Positions 43,440-52,946 of a stretch of DNA of 64,000 bases are shown in pieces. Source of the stretch: Nephrocerus scutellatus (Eukaryota; Arthropoda; Insecta; Diptera; Pipunculidae). Where the stretch lies: the NCBI GenBank assembly GCA_947095585.1, contig OX352763.1, positions 40,164,010 through 40,228,009 on the forward strand, read 5' to 3'. A model generated the notes under the pieces. That model was given only the letters and a program-made list of their open reading frames with translations. It did no database searches and was not told the origin of the DNA. Positions within the stretch are counted from its first letter, which is position 1; every line of letters begins with the position of its first letter. The position numbers were made by a program, and so were the translations under genes.

Positions 43440-44060
43440 GCGATCCCGTTCCAAAATATGACGGGTTCATTTTCGTTTGGAAAATTGAAGGAGGCTACTA
43501 TATCAAAATCGTGGACAATTTATGAAAATAAGAATCGAAAAAAAAATGTAAAGAAAAACTCAGGAATCACCCCCCGATCATAGTGTCCGACAACTTTCAA
43601 AATATGGCGGTTCATGTTAAATACCAAACAGTTGTGTAAAATTTCAGAACGCTACTATTCAAAATTCCAAAAAATTAATAGTTTGTAAAAACAATTCGTA
43701 TGGTGACCCCTTGACCCAGGAGTCTGACTTCTTTCAAAATATGCGGAACAAATAATACAAAAGTGGGAATACAGTGCCACCTATCAGAATTCAACATAAT
43801 TATAAACACTACATAAGCTGTATTTTATTTGGAATCCGAATAAGGAATTCGAATGTCAAAACCAGCCAAACAGCAGGTTTTCCAATTCCAAAGAAGGAAT
43901 TCGACAGTGCAATTATTGCTGTAATTCCTTATTCCTCGGCAATAAAATACAGCTATTAATCATAACCAACGTACATCCCTTCTGATATGAACAAATATCA
44001 GTAAATGTAGTTTTTCGTAAATATCTCGACTCCACCGCCACTTTGCGGGTCGAAATTTTT
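43440..44060. repeat. Dispersed repeat with a MITE inserted
   Basis: 43760-43808 plus 43958-44060 equal the reverse complement of 18385-18560 (GGGAATACAGTGCCACCTAT ... CACCGCCACTTTGCGGGTC). The 149-bp gap relative to that copy is exactly the MITE at 43809-43957. Confidence 0.6.
43809..43957. mobile_element. AGCTG-type MITE with an empty-site paralogue in the window
   Basis: It runs AGCTGTATTTTATTTGGAAT to GGCAATAAAATACAGCT. The core CAAAACCAGCCAAACAGCAG and GAAGGAATTCGACAGTGCAA is shared with 58273-58432 and 58754-58887. The corresponding position in the repeat at about 18490-18510 has no insertion. Confidence 0.75.
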
Positions 44061-45325
44061 ATTAGATAAGCCTACTTAAGAGTTGTTTAAATAATCTAAT
44101 CCTTGGCTGAATTATTACAACTGAGCATGTGTAAATGGTAATAACTTAAAAAAAATTAAATTCTTTTTATAAAATCTTTTAAATAAAGTGAAAATACTAT
44201 ACTTTATCGGCATCCTCTATTTTATGTAACTAAAGTTAGGTTATTAATCGGAAAATTGACTTGCAGTTTTAGCAACCTTTTTGAAGTTAATGCAACACTT
44301 TAGAGATTGTATGGATTTTGGCTTTGACAAAAATAATGTTTGCTCGTTGATAGAAATCTTAGGACAAAAGTTTGACTTTTTCGGTCATAAGTATTAAGGC
44401 GTTTTCGAAACCAAACTTATTTAAATTCGTTTTTTTTAGATATCTGCGCTCGAGCTCAAATTTTTTCTTATAAAAACGAACACGAAAGCCGAGAATCTTT
44501 TGTTTACATTGTTTAGTTGCATGTGTTGTTGTTGCTAATGAAAAGAGGGGTAAATCTCCCATCTCATCTACCGTAGATTGGTTTTTTGATAAAAACGAAC
44601 AACTTGACGCCAAAAAATCAATCTGCACCAGATTTTTTGTAAAAAAATAAGTCAGTAAATTCGTTTGAAACATATCACTGACTTATTTTGACAGCTGCTT
44701 TTAAACAACAAATAATTGTCTTACATGTAAAAACATCGAAAAAAAATTATGTGATTTAGATTTTCATGCAGGACAGATATAGAAAATAAGTCACCTCGCG
44801 AGGAGACTTTAAGCCAGGTTCCACAAATAAATCTTCGTTTCGAAAACAGCCCAAGTTTTTCTATTGTGAGAGCTTTGTAAACTGTAAAATGCATAAACAT
44901 CAGATTTTAGAATTACATCTTATTATATCTGTCTACTATGTAAGGAAATTTTTGATAAGTGTTTTAAAATACATGGATTTACCAACGTTTAAAAATACAA
45001 GCCCAATTATCAGACCATGAAAACCTATCATTATTGACGATTGTAAAAGTAGAGTAAGCGCCTCTTGCGGAAATTTTTAAAATATAATAAGAAGCAAATG
45101 ATTTCATTTGTGTTTTGTTCATTCGGATGGATTCATAAACGTCAAATTTTTTTTTTGCTTTTGTTTTGTTTATTTTTTATTCGCTTTAAAATTTATTGTC
45201 CAGCAGGATTAGTGGTTCACCAATTCCAATTGTTAATAAAGAAAATTAAAAAATTCCTTAAGAAAGAGTACCAATCTTAGCTTTTGTTTTAAAACTGGCT
45301 TATTAATTATAAAGTTAAATTTATA
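44061..45325. other. Region upstream of IntS4
   Basis: It presumably holds the IntS4 promoter just before 45326. A short dispersed repeat at about 45035-45075 is shared with 17722-17758. The 104-codon minus-strand frame at 44359-44673 has no recognisable features and I do not call it. Confidence 0.35.
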
Positions 45326-48133
45326 ATGGCTACCTCTGTTAAGAGACCTCTTTCTGTCTCAGAAACAATAGAACAGACAATCAAACCCCTAAAGAAGTTA
45401 AGAATACAAGCCTCAGGAAAAAGTAAAGCCATCCCGATTGTTACAATTCTAGCGACTGCTTCGAATAGTAAAGAACTTCTTGAAGTTCTTGTGAAAATAT
45501 GTGACGAGCTCAATTTAGAAGAGTTGCAAATTCCAGATTTGTATGATGCAATCTGGAAATTGGTTGAACTTTTTCGCCAAGAGAGTGATACTTGCATCCG
45601 TGTAAAGATCCTAGGACTTCTTGCTGATTTAGCTGAAATTCGAGTTGCAGAAGTAGTAAACTTCCTAGTTGACGAGATAATTTCTGTACTCAAACAGGAA
45701 AAGGCACAAAAAGTGATTGCACAGGGACTTTACAGTTTGCACAAAATCGGCACTAAGAATAAGAATCTGCCGTCGACGCATGTAACCAAAATAGCTTTTT
45801 TTGCCAACAATCATCTATCGTCTGAAAGTCATCAGACTCAGAAATACGCTTTACTTGTGTTGGCAACGTTTACCACTCTCATCGATGCAAAAAAAGGTGT
45901 CCTCGACACAATCGGACACTACGCTGATTCGCAAGACTCTGGTGTTCGTGCACAAGCGCTACGTTCTATTTTAATACTTGGCGAACGAGGGGCAGTGCTA
46001 TCGCCCAGTCTGTATGAGCGAGCTGTTAGCGGAATGAAGGATGATTATGAGTGCGTGCGACAAGAAGCACTCCGATTAATCTTCGAGCTGAGCCAACGAA
46101 ATTCTGAGTACATGATTAACACTGATAATGACGAACTGCGCCTGATTGATGCAGCTTTCAGTAAGGTATGCGGTGCACTTTGCGATCTTTCCATACAAAT
46201 CCGAACTCAAGCAGCCGAACATCTCGGATATATGACACAAGTAAGTCCGGAGTTTCTACATCAAACACTTGATAAGAAGCTCATGAGTAATTTGCGGCGC
46301 AAAAAATCACTTCACGAAAGGTCGACACAACTGGTTGAAAGTGGCCAGTGGTCGACTGGCAAGCGTTGGTCGGACGATACGCCTCAGGAACATCTGGATA
46401 CTGCTGGTATATCACTAATTGCATCAGGCGCCTGTGGAGCACTGGTTCATGGTCTCGAAGATGAATTTCTCGAGGTCCGCACTGCAGCCGTTGATTCAAT
46501 GTGCAAGCTAGCACTGTGTAATACGGATTTTGCTGTGACTTGTCTGGACTTTCTGGTCGATATGTTTAACGATGAAATCGAAGACGTCCGCCTGAAGGCC
46601 ATCTATAGTCTGACAGCGATTTCGCGACACATAATCCTGCGTGAGGATCAACTGGAAATTATGTTAGGTTCATTGGAGGACTATTCGGTTGATGTCAGAG
46701 AGGGACTACATTTAATGTTGGGAGCCTGCAAGGTGTCTACGCAGTCGTGTCTTCTTTTAGTTGTGCAAAAACTCTTGGATGTGCTTTTCAAGTATCCACA
46801 GGATAGGGAATCTGCATTTGGCTGTATGCGCAAAGTGGGACAAAAGCATCCGGAACTTTGCATGGCAGTTACATCACATTTGCTACAAGACCATCCATTC
46901 TTTGATAGCGCGGAACGCGATGTAGAAGACCCCGCATATCTATGCATTTTAATTTTGCTCTTCAACGCTGCTGAACATCTTGTTCCAATTATTAGTCTCT
47001 TTCCGGATGTGACGTTAAAACACTATGCATACTTGCGTGACACAATGCCCCATTTGGTGCCTCATCTACCCATTGAGGGCACCTCCACCAAGAAGCTTAT
47101 CAAAGTGACAGATTCAACCAGTTCCCTCAAATTTCTGGACACAATTCTAGCCAATATTCAGTCGATATTTGCAATTGCTTGCAATCGCGTTTCTCTGCTA
47201 AAGACTGCACAAGAGAATCTGAACCGCTTGAGTGAAATTGACCAGGATTTGTTCGGAACAGCCAAGTTCTTGGGTACATTTCTAGCTGCACAAATACAAA
47301 TCGATCAATTGCAAAGTCTTACAATTGCACAAGGAAGCAGAACACCCCTCAAGGAGTCACTTTCGCAGTTAATCCGAAATTGCCTTAAACTGCAGAATAT
47401 ATTCTCTGGTCTTAACTACATAGATAAGTTACGTGTTAAACAGATTTGTCTACGTGCGAGTGCTTTGCACCTTGTACTTATTGTAAAAGACCGTTCACAG
47501 AGTGCTCTCGGTCCATGTCAGCTACTGCTTCAAAATGCAACGGACATAAGTAATTTTCTCAATGAACAAAATCCAGATGAAGAAAACACTGCAGACCCAT
47601 TTTCAACATCATTATTGACGCAATTAGCCAGTATAAGTGATCCGAAACCTGGCCGGGTATTCCGAGAAATACTTCCTCTCGTCCAGCATGCATTGCCTGT
47701 TGTTACACCACCGGCCAACGTCAACATTAAAATGTGCGTGGCGCGTATTGTTGAGCCGTGTCCCACAATGTCACAAGATCATATCATTAAGGTAACTGCC
47801 GGTCTAATTGCCGCAATACCCTTTGTAGCCGAAATCGATAATCTTGAGGAGAGGCAAAAACGAGAAATGCGCATTAAAATAAAATACCCGGACCAAAATG
47901 TTCACACAGTCGTGCCGAAGTTGTCTGACTTTAAAAAGATTATGACAGAGACGGGCGAACATGAGACAAATTGCCGACTTCGAACGATGATCCTCTTATC
48001 GCACAGTGTTTGGACTGAGGCGTCATCAGTCGAGATCAACCTCTGTTTGGCTGTTCGTCCTGGAACCGAATTAGACTTGTGTAAACCATCGAAGATTCTT
48101 TTTGCACCCAAGCCAGTCAGAAGAGGAATTTAG
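45326..48133 (+). CDS. IntS4: Integrator complex subunit 4 (IntS4)
   Basis: An intronless 935-codon frame. IntS4 is an alpha-helical HEAT-repeat scaffold of the Integrator complex. In the nucleus it holds the IntS9-IntS11 endonuclease module that cleaves snRNA 3' ends and prematurely terminated transcripts. The sequence shows HEAT-like helices through residues about 60-560. The family signature is QTLDKKLMSNLRRKKSLHER (about 313-332), then GQWSTGKRWSDD, SGACGALVHGLEDEFLEVR and LDFLVDMFNDEIEDVRLKAI (about 409-428). HPFFDSAERDVEDPAY and HYAYLRDTMPHLVP follow. The length is close to animal orthologues (about 950-1000). The ATG follows TTATA and no upstream in-frame ATG fits better. It ends TAG, with ATTAAA at 48180. 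It converges on the minus-strand ZAD gene. Confidence 0.93.
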   Translation: MATSVKRPLSVSETIEQTIKPLKKLRIQASGKSKAIPIVTILATASNSKELLEVLVKICDELNLEELQIPDLYDAIWKLVELFRQESDTCIRVKILGLLADLAEIRVAEVVNFLVDEIISVLKQEKAQKVIAQGLYSLHKIGTKNKNLPSTHVTKIAFFANNHLSSESHQTQKYALLVLATFTTLIDAKKGVLDTIGHYADSQDSGVRAQALRSILILGERGAVLSPSLYERAVSGMKDDYECVRQEALRLIFELSQRNSEYMINTDNDELRLIDAAFSKVCGALCDLSIQIRTQAAEHLGYMTQVSPEFLHQTLDKKLMSNLRRKKSLHERSTQLVESGQWSTGKRWSDDTPQEHLDTAGISLIASGACGALVHGLEDEFLEVRTAAVDSMCKLALCNTDFAVTCLDFLVDMFNDEIEDVRLKAIYSLTAISRHIILREDQLEIMLGSLEDYSVDVREGLHLMLGACKVSTQSCLLLVVQKLLDVLFKYPQDRESAFGCMRKVGQKHPELCMAVTSHLLQDHPFFDSAERDVEDPAYLCILILLFNAAEHLVPIISLFPDVTLKHYAYLRDTMPHLVPHLPIEGTSTKKLIKVTDSTSSLKFLDTILANIQSIFAIACNRVSLLKTAQENLNRLSEIDQDLFGTAKFLGTFLAAQIQIDQLQSLTIAQGSRTPLKESLSQLIRNCLKLQNIFSGLNYIDKLRVKQICLRASALHLVLIVKDRSQSALGPCQLLLQNATDISNFLNEQNPDEENTADPFSTSLLTQLASISDPKPGRVFREILPLVQHALPVVTPPANVNIKMCVARIVEPCPTMSQDHIIKVTAGLIAAIPFVAEIDNLEERQKREMRIKIKYPDQNVHTVVPKLSDFKKIMTETGEHETNCRLRTMILLSHSVWTEASSVEINLCLAVRPGTELDLCKPSKILFAPKPVRRGI

Positions 48134-48179
48134 AGAGACCGAGGATTATTTATTAATTATACGATACACAAAAATATAT

Positions 48180-48213
48180 ATTAAAAATACTTTTTAAAAA
48201 CTCGGTTTTTATT
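48180..48213. terminator. Overlapping polyadenylation signals of convergent genes
   Basis: Plus strand: ATTAAA at 48180-48185, 47 bases after the IntS4 stop. Minus strand: AATAAA at 48213-48208, 59 bases after the stop of the ZAD gene at 48272. If both are used, the two 3' ends overlap by a short stretch. Confidence 0.5.
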
Positions 48214-48271
48214 TAGGTACTTTTTGAAAAGTTTATTAAATTTTTTCATTGGACACCTTCGCCTGGGCCTG

Positions 48272-49879
48272 CTATGGCATGGGCGCTGCTTCCTTCTTTT
48301 CTGTTTGGATAAAAGAGTGTTTCTGATCAATGTGGCGTTTGTATCTGAAATTAAAATAATGTGTATGGATACGAAAAGATTAACGTTTGTTGTATATGTG
48401 GGTGGATGGGTTCACGTAATTTCGTCTTTGTTTATGTAGTCATTATCGTCTGGAGGACTTTCTATAGAAACTTCAAACTCACATATCAATTGGTATATTT
48501 GTCAACTGTCAAACATCTGCCCCTTTAGCTCAGTGGTAGAGCACTGGTCTCGTAAACCAGGGGTCGTGAGTTCAAACCTCACAGGGGGCAACTCGACAAT
48601 ATTTTTTTTTTGTAATTAAAGATAACTAAGGATTTTATTTTCTTGGGCTAGTCTAGATTCACCGTTTTTATATAATAAAAGCAAATTGCAATGTCAAATA
48701 TACCTCCTGCACTTACCGAATTCGCTTTGAAAACTGTGCTGGACATTTGATACATTTGAATGGTTTTTCTTTAGAGTGCACATACATGTGAGCGTTGAGT
48801 GACGACTTTTTAGAGTATTCCTTCAAGCAAATTTTACATTTATGCTTGATATCCATGTGCACATCAAGATGTCGATCTAGATGACTTTTTTGCTTGTAGC
48901 TTTCCGAACAAATATGACAAATATATGGCCGTTCGCCAGTGTTGTCGCGCTGATGCAAAACCAAATGCGATGGCCGGCTAAACTTTTTCTTGCAGATTGG
49001 ACATTCAACTGTTTTGCCCGTGTGCAACGTCGCATGGGTCCTCAGTATGGAAATTTGCGTAAATGTCTTGCCACAGATTTCGCATGCGTAGGGGCGCTCT
49101 CCGGTATGGCGGCGCATATGACAAACGAGACTGTTGCGTGTAGAAAACCTACAGCAACACTTATCACACTGAAATTTTCGTTCGTTGCCGTGCCTTTTCA
49201 TATGATCCCGAAGGCGATGGATTGTAGGGAAGCGTTTTGCTTTTTAAGAAACGAAAATTACATTATATTAAATAACATAAAAAGTATAACTTACGACAAT
49301 GCCGGCACTGGAAGTTGTTTACCTGGCTGTGCACTAAAATATGAGCAACCAACTTTTGATTAGTGCTGAAATCCTTTCCACAAACATCACATGTAAATAT
49401 TTGCGCAGAACTCCTTTTAGTTGTATGCTTTTGTGCAATGTTCTCAATATGGCAGTCATTTGCATCAGTCTTATTATTCTTTGTCGTTCGTTATGAAGAT
49501 TGTCATCAACCTCATCGTGTTTCATTTTGACCAATTCTTCCCCGATCTCATGGTAAAGTATTTCTATGCTGTCCTCGTCATCTAACTCTTTTGTTGTTGA
49601 TAGCTCTTGGTCTGCTTCATTTAGTATAATATTCATTTCTAGCATTAGCTTAAGCGCAGCATCCGACTTTTCTGCCTTTTTTATCACATTACTAACAAAT
49701 ATTAAATCTTCTACACATTGAAAACAAATGACTTGTGGTAGTAGATCAGTCGCTGTGGCATCAAGTTGCGTGCAAAAATTTAAAATTTGGAAAAGACTCA
49801 ATTTAGCACCAGCTTCGCTTTCTAGCACCACTTCTGCACCGTTTTCAAGGCAAATTCGACAAGCTCTCTCTTCGTCCAT
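48272..49879 (-). CDS. ZAD-C2H2 zinc-finger protein, eight fingers, apparent frameshift in exon 1
   Basis: Minus-strand exons: 49879-49295, 49239-48717 and 48344-48272, with introns of 55 nt (GTAAGT...AAAAAG) and 372 nt (GTAAGT...TTTCAG). The ZAD domain (ACRICLENG, VICFQCVEDL) is residues about 6-75, followed by an acidic linker. Eight fingers follow: CDVCGKDF, CRHCPKRF (split by the first intron), CDKCCCRF, CEICGKTF, CPICKKKF, CHICSESY, CKICLKEY and CIKCPAQF. The last is completed by the third exon (YKRHIDQKH). The frame changes near 49480-49500: the ZAD frame runs into an unrelated tail, whereas another frame (TTKNNKTDANDCHIENIAQK) leads into finger 1. Either a base is missing in this sequence, or a weak 53-nt intron (49531-49479) is removed, which would restore the frame. 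Finger 5 has Asn in place of its last His (HQRDNTGERPY). Confidence 0.85.
48519..48590 (+). tRNA. tRNA-Thr (anticodon CGT)
   Basis: 72 nt including the discriminator A. The 7-bp acceptor stem pairs GCCCCTT with AGGGGGC (one T-G pair). The D-arm holds TAGCTCAGTGGTAGAGC (A box). The anticodon stem CTGGT/ACCAG encloses CTCGTAA, giving anticodon CGT for Thr codon ACG. The T-arm GTGAGTTCAAACCTCAC holds the B box. A ten-T Pol III terminator follows at 48602-48611. No intron. The gene lies, in opposite orientation, inside the last intron of the ZAD gene. Confidence 0.95.
48602..48611 (+). terminator. Pol III terminator of tRNA-Thr
   Basis: A run of ten T residues starting 12 bases after the tRNA 3' end. 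Confidence 0.85.
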
Positions 49880-50384
49880 TATGTTCGTTTAAATTATTAG
49901 CTTAAAGTTATTGTTTAATTTCTCTTTTTGTGTTATTTATTGAATTTTTAAATTTTAACAAAAAAAATATTTTTGATATTATACACAATTCTCAGCAAAG
50001 GAACAAAAGCCGCTGCAACAAAAGTTGTTGTCACTTGTAATTCCATTGGACTAATGTGGCTTTCGATTGATAGAAAAAATGTCCCCGATGACAGCTATAA
50101 TGCACTGCACCAAAGAGTATAGACATAGAGATATCAAAAGGAACGAAGTAGAACAAAAATTTTTATACAAAAATGAATTGGTTTTGCAATTCAAATAAAT
50201 TGTACACTCAGTTGTTATTTGTGTTTTATATCATATATGAAGAACTGGTTACGCACTCAGCACTTAAGAGCTTAACTCAACTTCAAAAGAAAGAATTTTA
50301 GTAGTACTTCCTACTTGGTATGTCGTTGTGTTGTTTTCACCACCAAATGGGAAATTTCCGATTAGAGAATTTACAAGTGAAATC
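49880..50384. other. Upstream region of the ZAD gene
   Basis: AT-rich; it likely holds the promoter of the minus-strand ZAD gene. Nothing else is recognised. Confidence 0.3.
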
Positions 50385-50750
50385 TAAATTATTAAATTCC
50401 CTATATTAACTTCGCGTGCACGGTTGTCTGTCGCTGGCTGATGGAATCTTGCGATCACTTTTTAGCGCACTTTCCTAAAATTGTGTACACCAGATGACAA
50501 TACTTTTTAATAAAATTTGGAAGTGATCCTACCCCGGGTTCGGGGGCTCCATAATACATTTTTTTTTAAATTTACCTGAATTTCTTAAAATTTTATACAC
50601 GTGTGTATCTCTGATGGACAACAATGTTTGTAAAAATTTGGTAGAGGTCGTTACCCGGGGGCGGGTCATAATAATAATGAACATAATAATTTTTTTTTTA
50701 AAAAAATTACTCGATTTTCTTCAAATACACATGTGAATCTCTCATTAGAG
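50385..50750 (-). repeat. Tandem-unit family copy, reverse orientation
   Basis: CTATATTAACTTCGCGTGCA at 50401 is the family terminus on the opposite strand. Reversed units follow (CCTACCCCGGGTTCGGGGGC, ACACGTGTGTATCTCTGATG, AAATTACTCGATTTTCTTCA), ending near 50750 with a truncated unit. Confidence 0.6.
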
Positions 50751-50755
50751 TTGTC

Positions 50756-51225
50756 TCCCAACCGCCGCTGAGCACGGTCGTGCTGCACTCTAGCACTCCG
50801 CACTCGCGAGTTAAAATTAACAACAAATTGTCGTGTTGTGTGTTTGAACACAAAAAAGTCAAAAGTGCAAGCAAACGGTTCGCGCGATCGGCCGATCACT
50901 AAATGCAAAGTGCAGTTTGTGTGTCCGTGTGCCCCATCATCAACAGCGCAGCTAAAGAATTTGGTGAAACGTAACTGTCGTATGTTTTTCATGCGGCAGT
51001 TTGTTTATGATCTAATTCTTTAGCTATAAGAATAACGGATTGTGAGTGTTTGTTTCTTTTGGTGATTTAACTCATTTTGTCGTGAAGGCATAACACTGGC
51101 GACAATTTGTGTTAATAATCAAATTTGAGACATACTCTTCTCAATTCGGTTAAAAGAAGCGGTAAGTTGTGTTTTGTCCGTTTTTGTAGTGGTGTGTAAT
51201 TTCAGAGTGGATCTCAGCAACATAC
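50756..51225 (+). repeat. GC-richer segment, possibly a LINE 5' end
   Basis: CCGCTGAGCACGGTCGTGCT and TCGCGCGATCGGCCGATCAC stand out from the AT-rich surroundings, as LINE 5' UTRs do. A LINE C-terminal piece follows at 51240. No ORF1 or RT is present between them, so the link is speculative. Confidence 0.35.
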
Positions 51226-51239
51226 GTGGGCTGAGAACG

Positions 51240-51445
51240 AAGTTTTTCGATAAATTTAGGGATTCGTTCTTCGGCCGTACAACACGTATGTGAAATGCTC
51301 TGCCAAGCTCTGTCTTCCCACATCACTATGATCCACAGACATTCAAAACACAAGCTCATAGACAACTCCTCTTTTCTCCTCTTCTTCCTCTTCCTTAACG
51401 ACCACGCTGTGCCAAGCATATACCGAGCATTATAAGGGTGCGAAC
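51240..51445 (+). pseudogene. LINE C-terminal fragment
   Basis: TTTAGGGATTCGTTCTTCGG, TGCTCTGCCAAGCTCTGTCT and GACCACGCTGTGCCAAGCAT match the fragment at 6155-6315 nearly base for base. The encoded RDSFF-RTTR-W-ALPSS pattern is typical of the last part of a non-LTR ORF2. It is broken by a stop. Confidence 0.65.
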
Positions 51446-51479
51446 CCCTTGAAGCGTGCGCGAATTATACACCAAAAAT

Positions 51480-51625
51480 TAGAGATTTTACAATAAAAAT
51501 ATTAATTTTTATGGGTTGTTTTTTTTTAACTCTATATTAACTTCACGTGCCCTGTTGTCGGTGGATGGTTGGGTGGCTGGGCGGTGTAATCCTCAATCAA
51601 TTTTTAACTCACGTCCTAAAGCTTC
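51480..51625 (-). repeat. Tandem-unit family terminus
   Basis: TTTTTATGGGTTGTTTTTTT and CTCTATATTAACTTCACGTG, i.e. both kinds of family end lying next to each other, followed by GGTTGGGTGGCTGGGCGGTG. Confidence 0.55.
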
Positions 51626-51743
51626 GTGGACTTTACTTTAAGCTTGTTTTCTTTTTAGATAGAGCAGTATCTAAAGATCCGGTAATGTATCCATAGTGAA
51701 AATGGAAGATTACAGATTCAATTTATTTTCGCATCAATTCTTA

Positions 51744-51965
51744 TTTTTGAGTTGAAGCAGTTGACTTTTTGAAAGATACTGAAATATCTGTTGTATTCTT
51801 TTCGAAAGCAAATAACGCATTATGTGAGGAAGTATTCTGATGTCGTTCTAATAAGTTTACATTGTTCCTAAAATATTTTTTACAGCACTTACAATATGCT
51901 CTGCTATCAGCATTTGCAAGCATAAAACTAGATGTTTTCCAACAACCCCATTAATGTCATTGTCA
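51744..51965 (-). pseudogene. Zinc-finger remnant of a transposase or related gene
   Basis: The minus strand encodes AYCKCCKKYFRNNVNLLERH followed by QNTSSH, i.e. a C-x2-C ... H-x5-H finger resembling BED-type fingers at the N-terminus of hAT transposases. A stop follows after STASTQK. No catalytic part is nearby. Confidence 0.4.
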
Positions 51966-52152
51966 TGAAAATAACCATCTCTTGCTCTTCATTAGAAGCA
52001 GTTTTACTTATGTATTTATTTTTACACTAAATACATAATACTTGGCGCTTTGGTTTAAATAAAGTGAAGTGTTTTGCTTTTTCCAACCTGAGGTAGTAGA
52101 TAACAAAATAGAATTAAAATCACCTCGATAGTAGTGAAAGTGGCAACATTGA

Positions 52153-52946
52153 CAACAACAGAATAAAAAAACAGCCCATAAAAATTAAAAATTTTCATGT
52201 AAATTCTCTAATAGGAGTACACCTGTGTATAAAATTTAAAGAAAATCGGAAAAAAAATTATGGGAGACCTCCGACTACAGGGCCCGATCACTACCACATT
52301 TTTACAAGAAGTGTCCATCCATCGGAGATTAACATGTGTATAAAATTAGAAGAAAATCGGGTAGTTTTTTATAAAATTTGTACGGGTGCCCATCGACCCC
52401 GGGGCCCGATCCCTTCCAAATTGATATGAAAAGTGTTGTGCATCGGAAATACAAATGCCTATAAAATTTGAAGAAAATCGGGTAGTTTTTTAATAAAATT
52501 TGTATGGGTCCCCCGACCACGGGACCCGATGACTTCCAATTTTATACAAAATGTGTTGTCCATTAGAGACACACGTGCGCATAGAATTTGAAATTAATAG
52601 GGAACATTTTTGAGGCCCAAGGGGAACCGGGTTCGGGGGGCCCCATAAAATTTTTTAAAAAATTACCACGATTTTCTTCAATTAGTTTTTGTGAAAAATT
52701 AGTAGTGGCCCCAGGACCAAGAGGCTCCCATATACATTTTTTTAAAAAAAAAAAATTTTTAATTTTGTACACATATATCTTCGATGACATGACTTTCTGT
52801 AAAAAATTGGAAGTGATCGGGTCCCTGGGCTCCATATAATTATTTTTAAAAATTAAGCCGATTTTATTCAAATTTTGCACATTGTGTATTCCCGATTAGA
52901 GAATTTACACGAGCAATTTCCATTTTTATGGGTTGTTTTTTTAACT
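52153..52946. repeat. Tandem-unit fold-back element: forward units then inverted units
   Basis: The left end AAAAAAACAGCCCATAAAAA (52166) and the right end TTTTTATGGGTTGTTTTTTT (52924) are inverses, as are the adjoining AAATTCTCTAATAGGAG and GATTAGAGAATTT. Units from 52190 to about 52560 point right (GAAGAAAATCGGGTAGTTTT); those from about 52600 point left (ACCACGATTTTCTTCAATT). This copy shows directly that the family has fold-back organisation. Confidence 0.75.

Noticed and set aside
44359..44673. 104-codon minus-strand ORF
   Set aside because: No recognisable motif, biased Lys/Phe/Leu composition from AT-rich DNA, and no splice or promoter context.
49334..49500. C-terminal tail of the ZAD frame as a real protein end
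   Set aside because: A different frame over the same bases encodes a perfect C2H2 finger that continues through two spliced exons, so this tail is out of frame.
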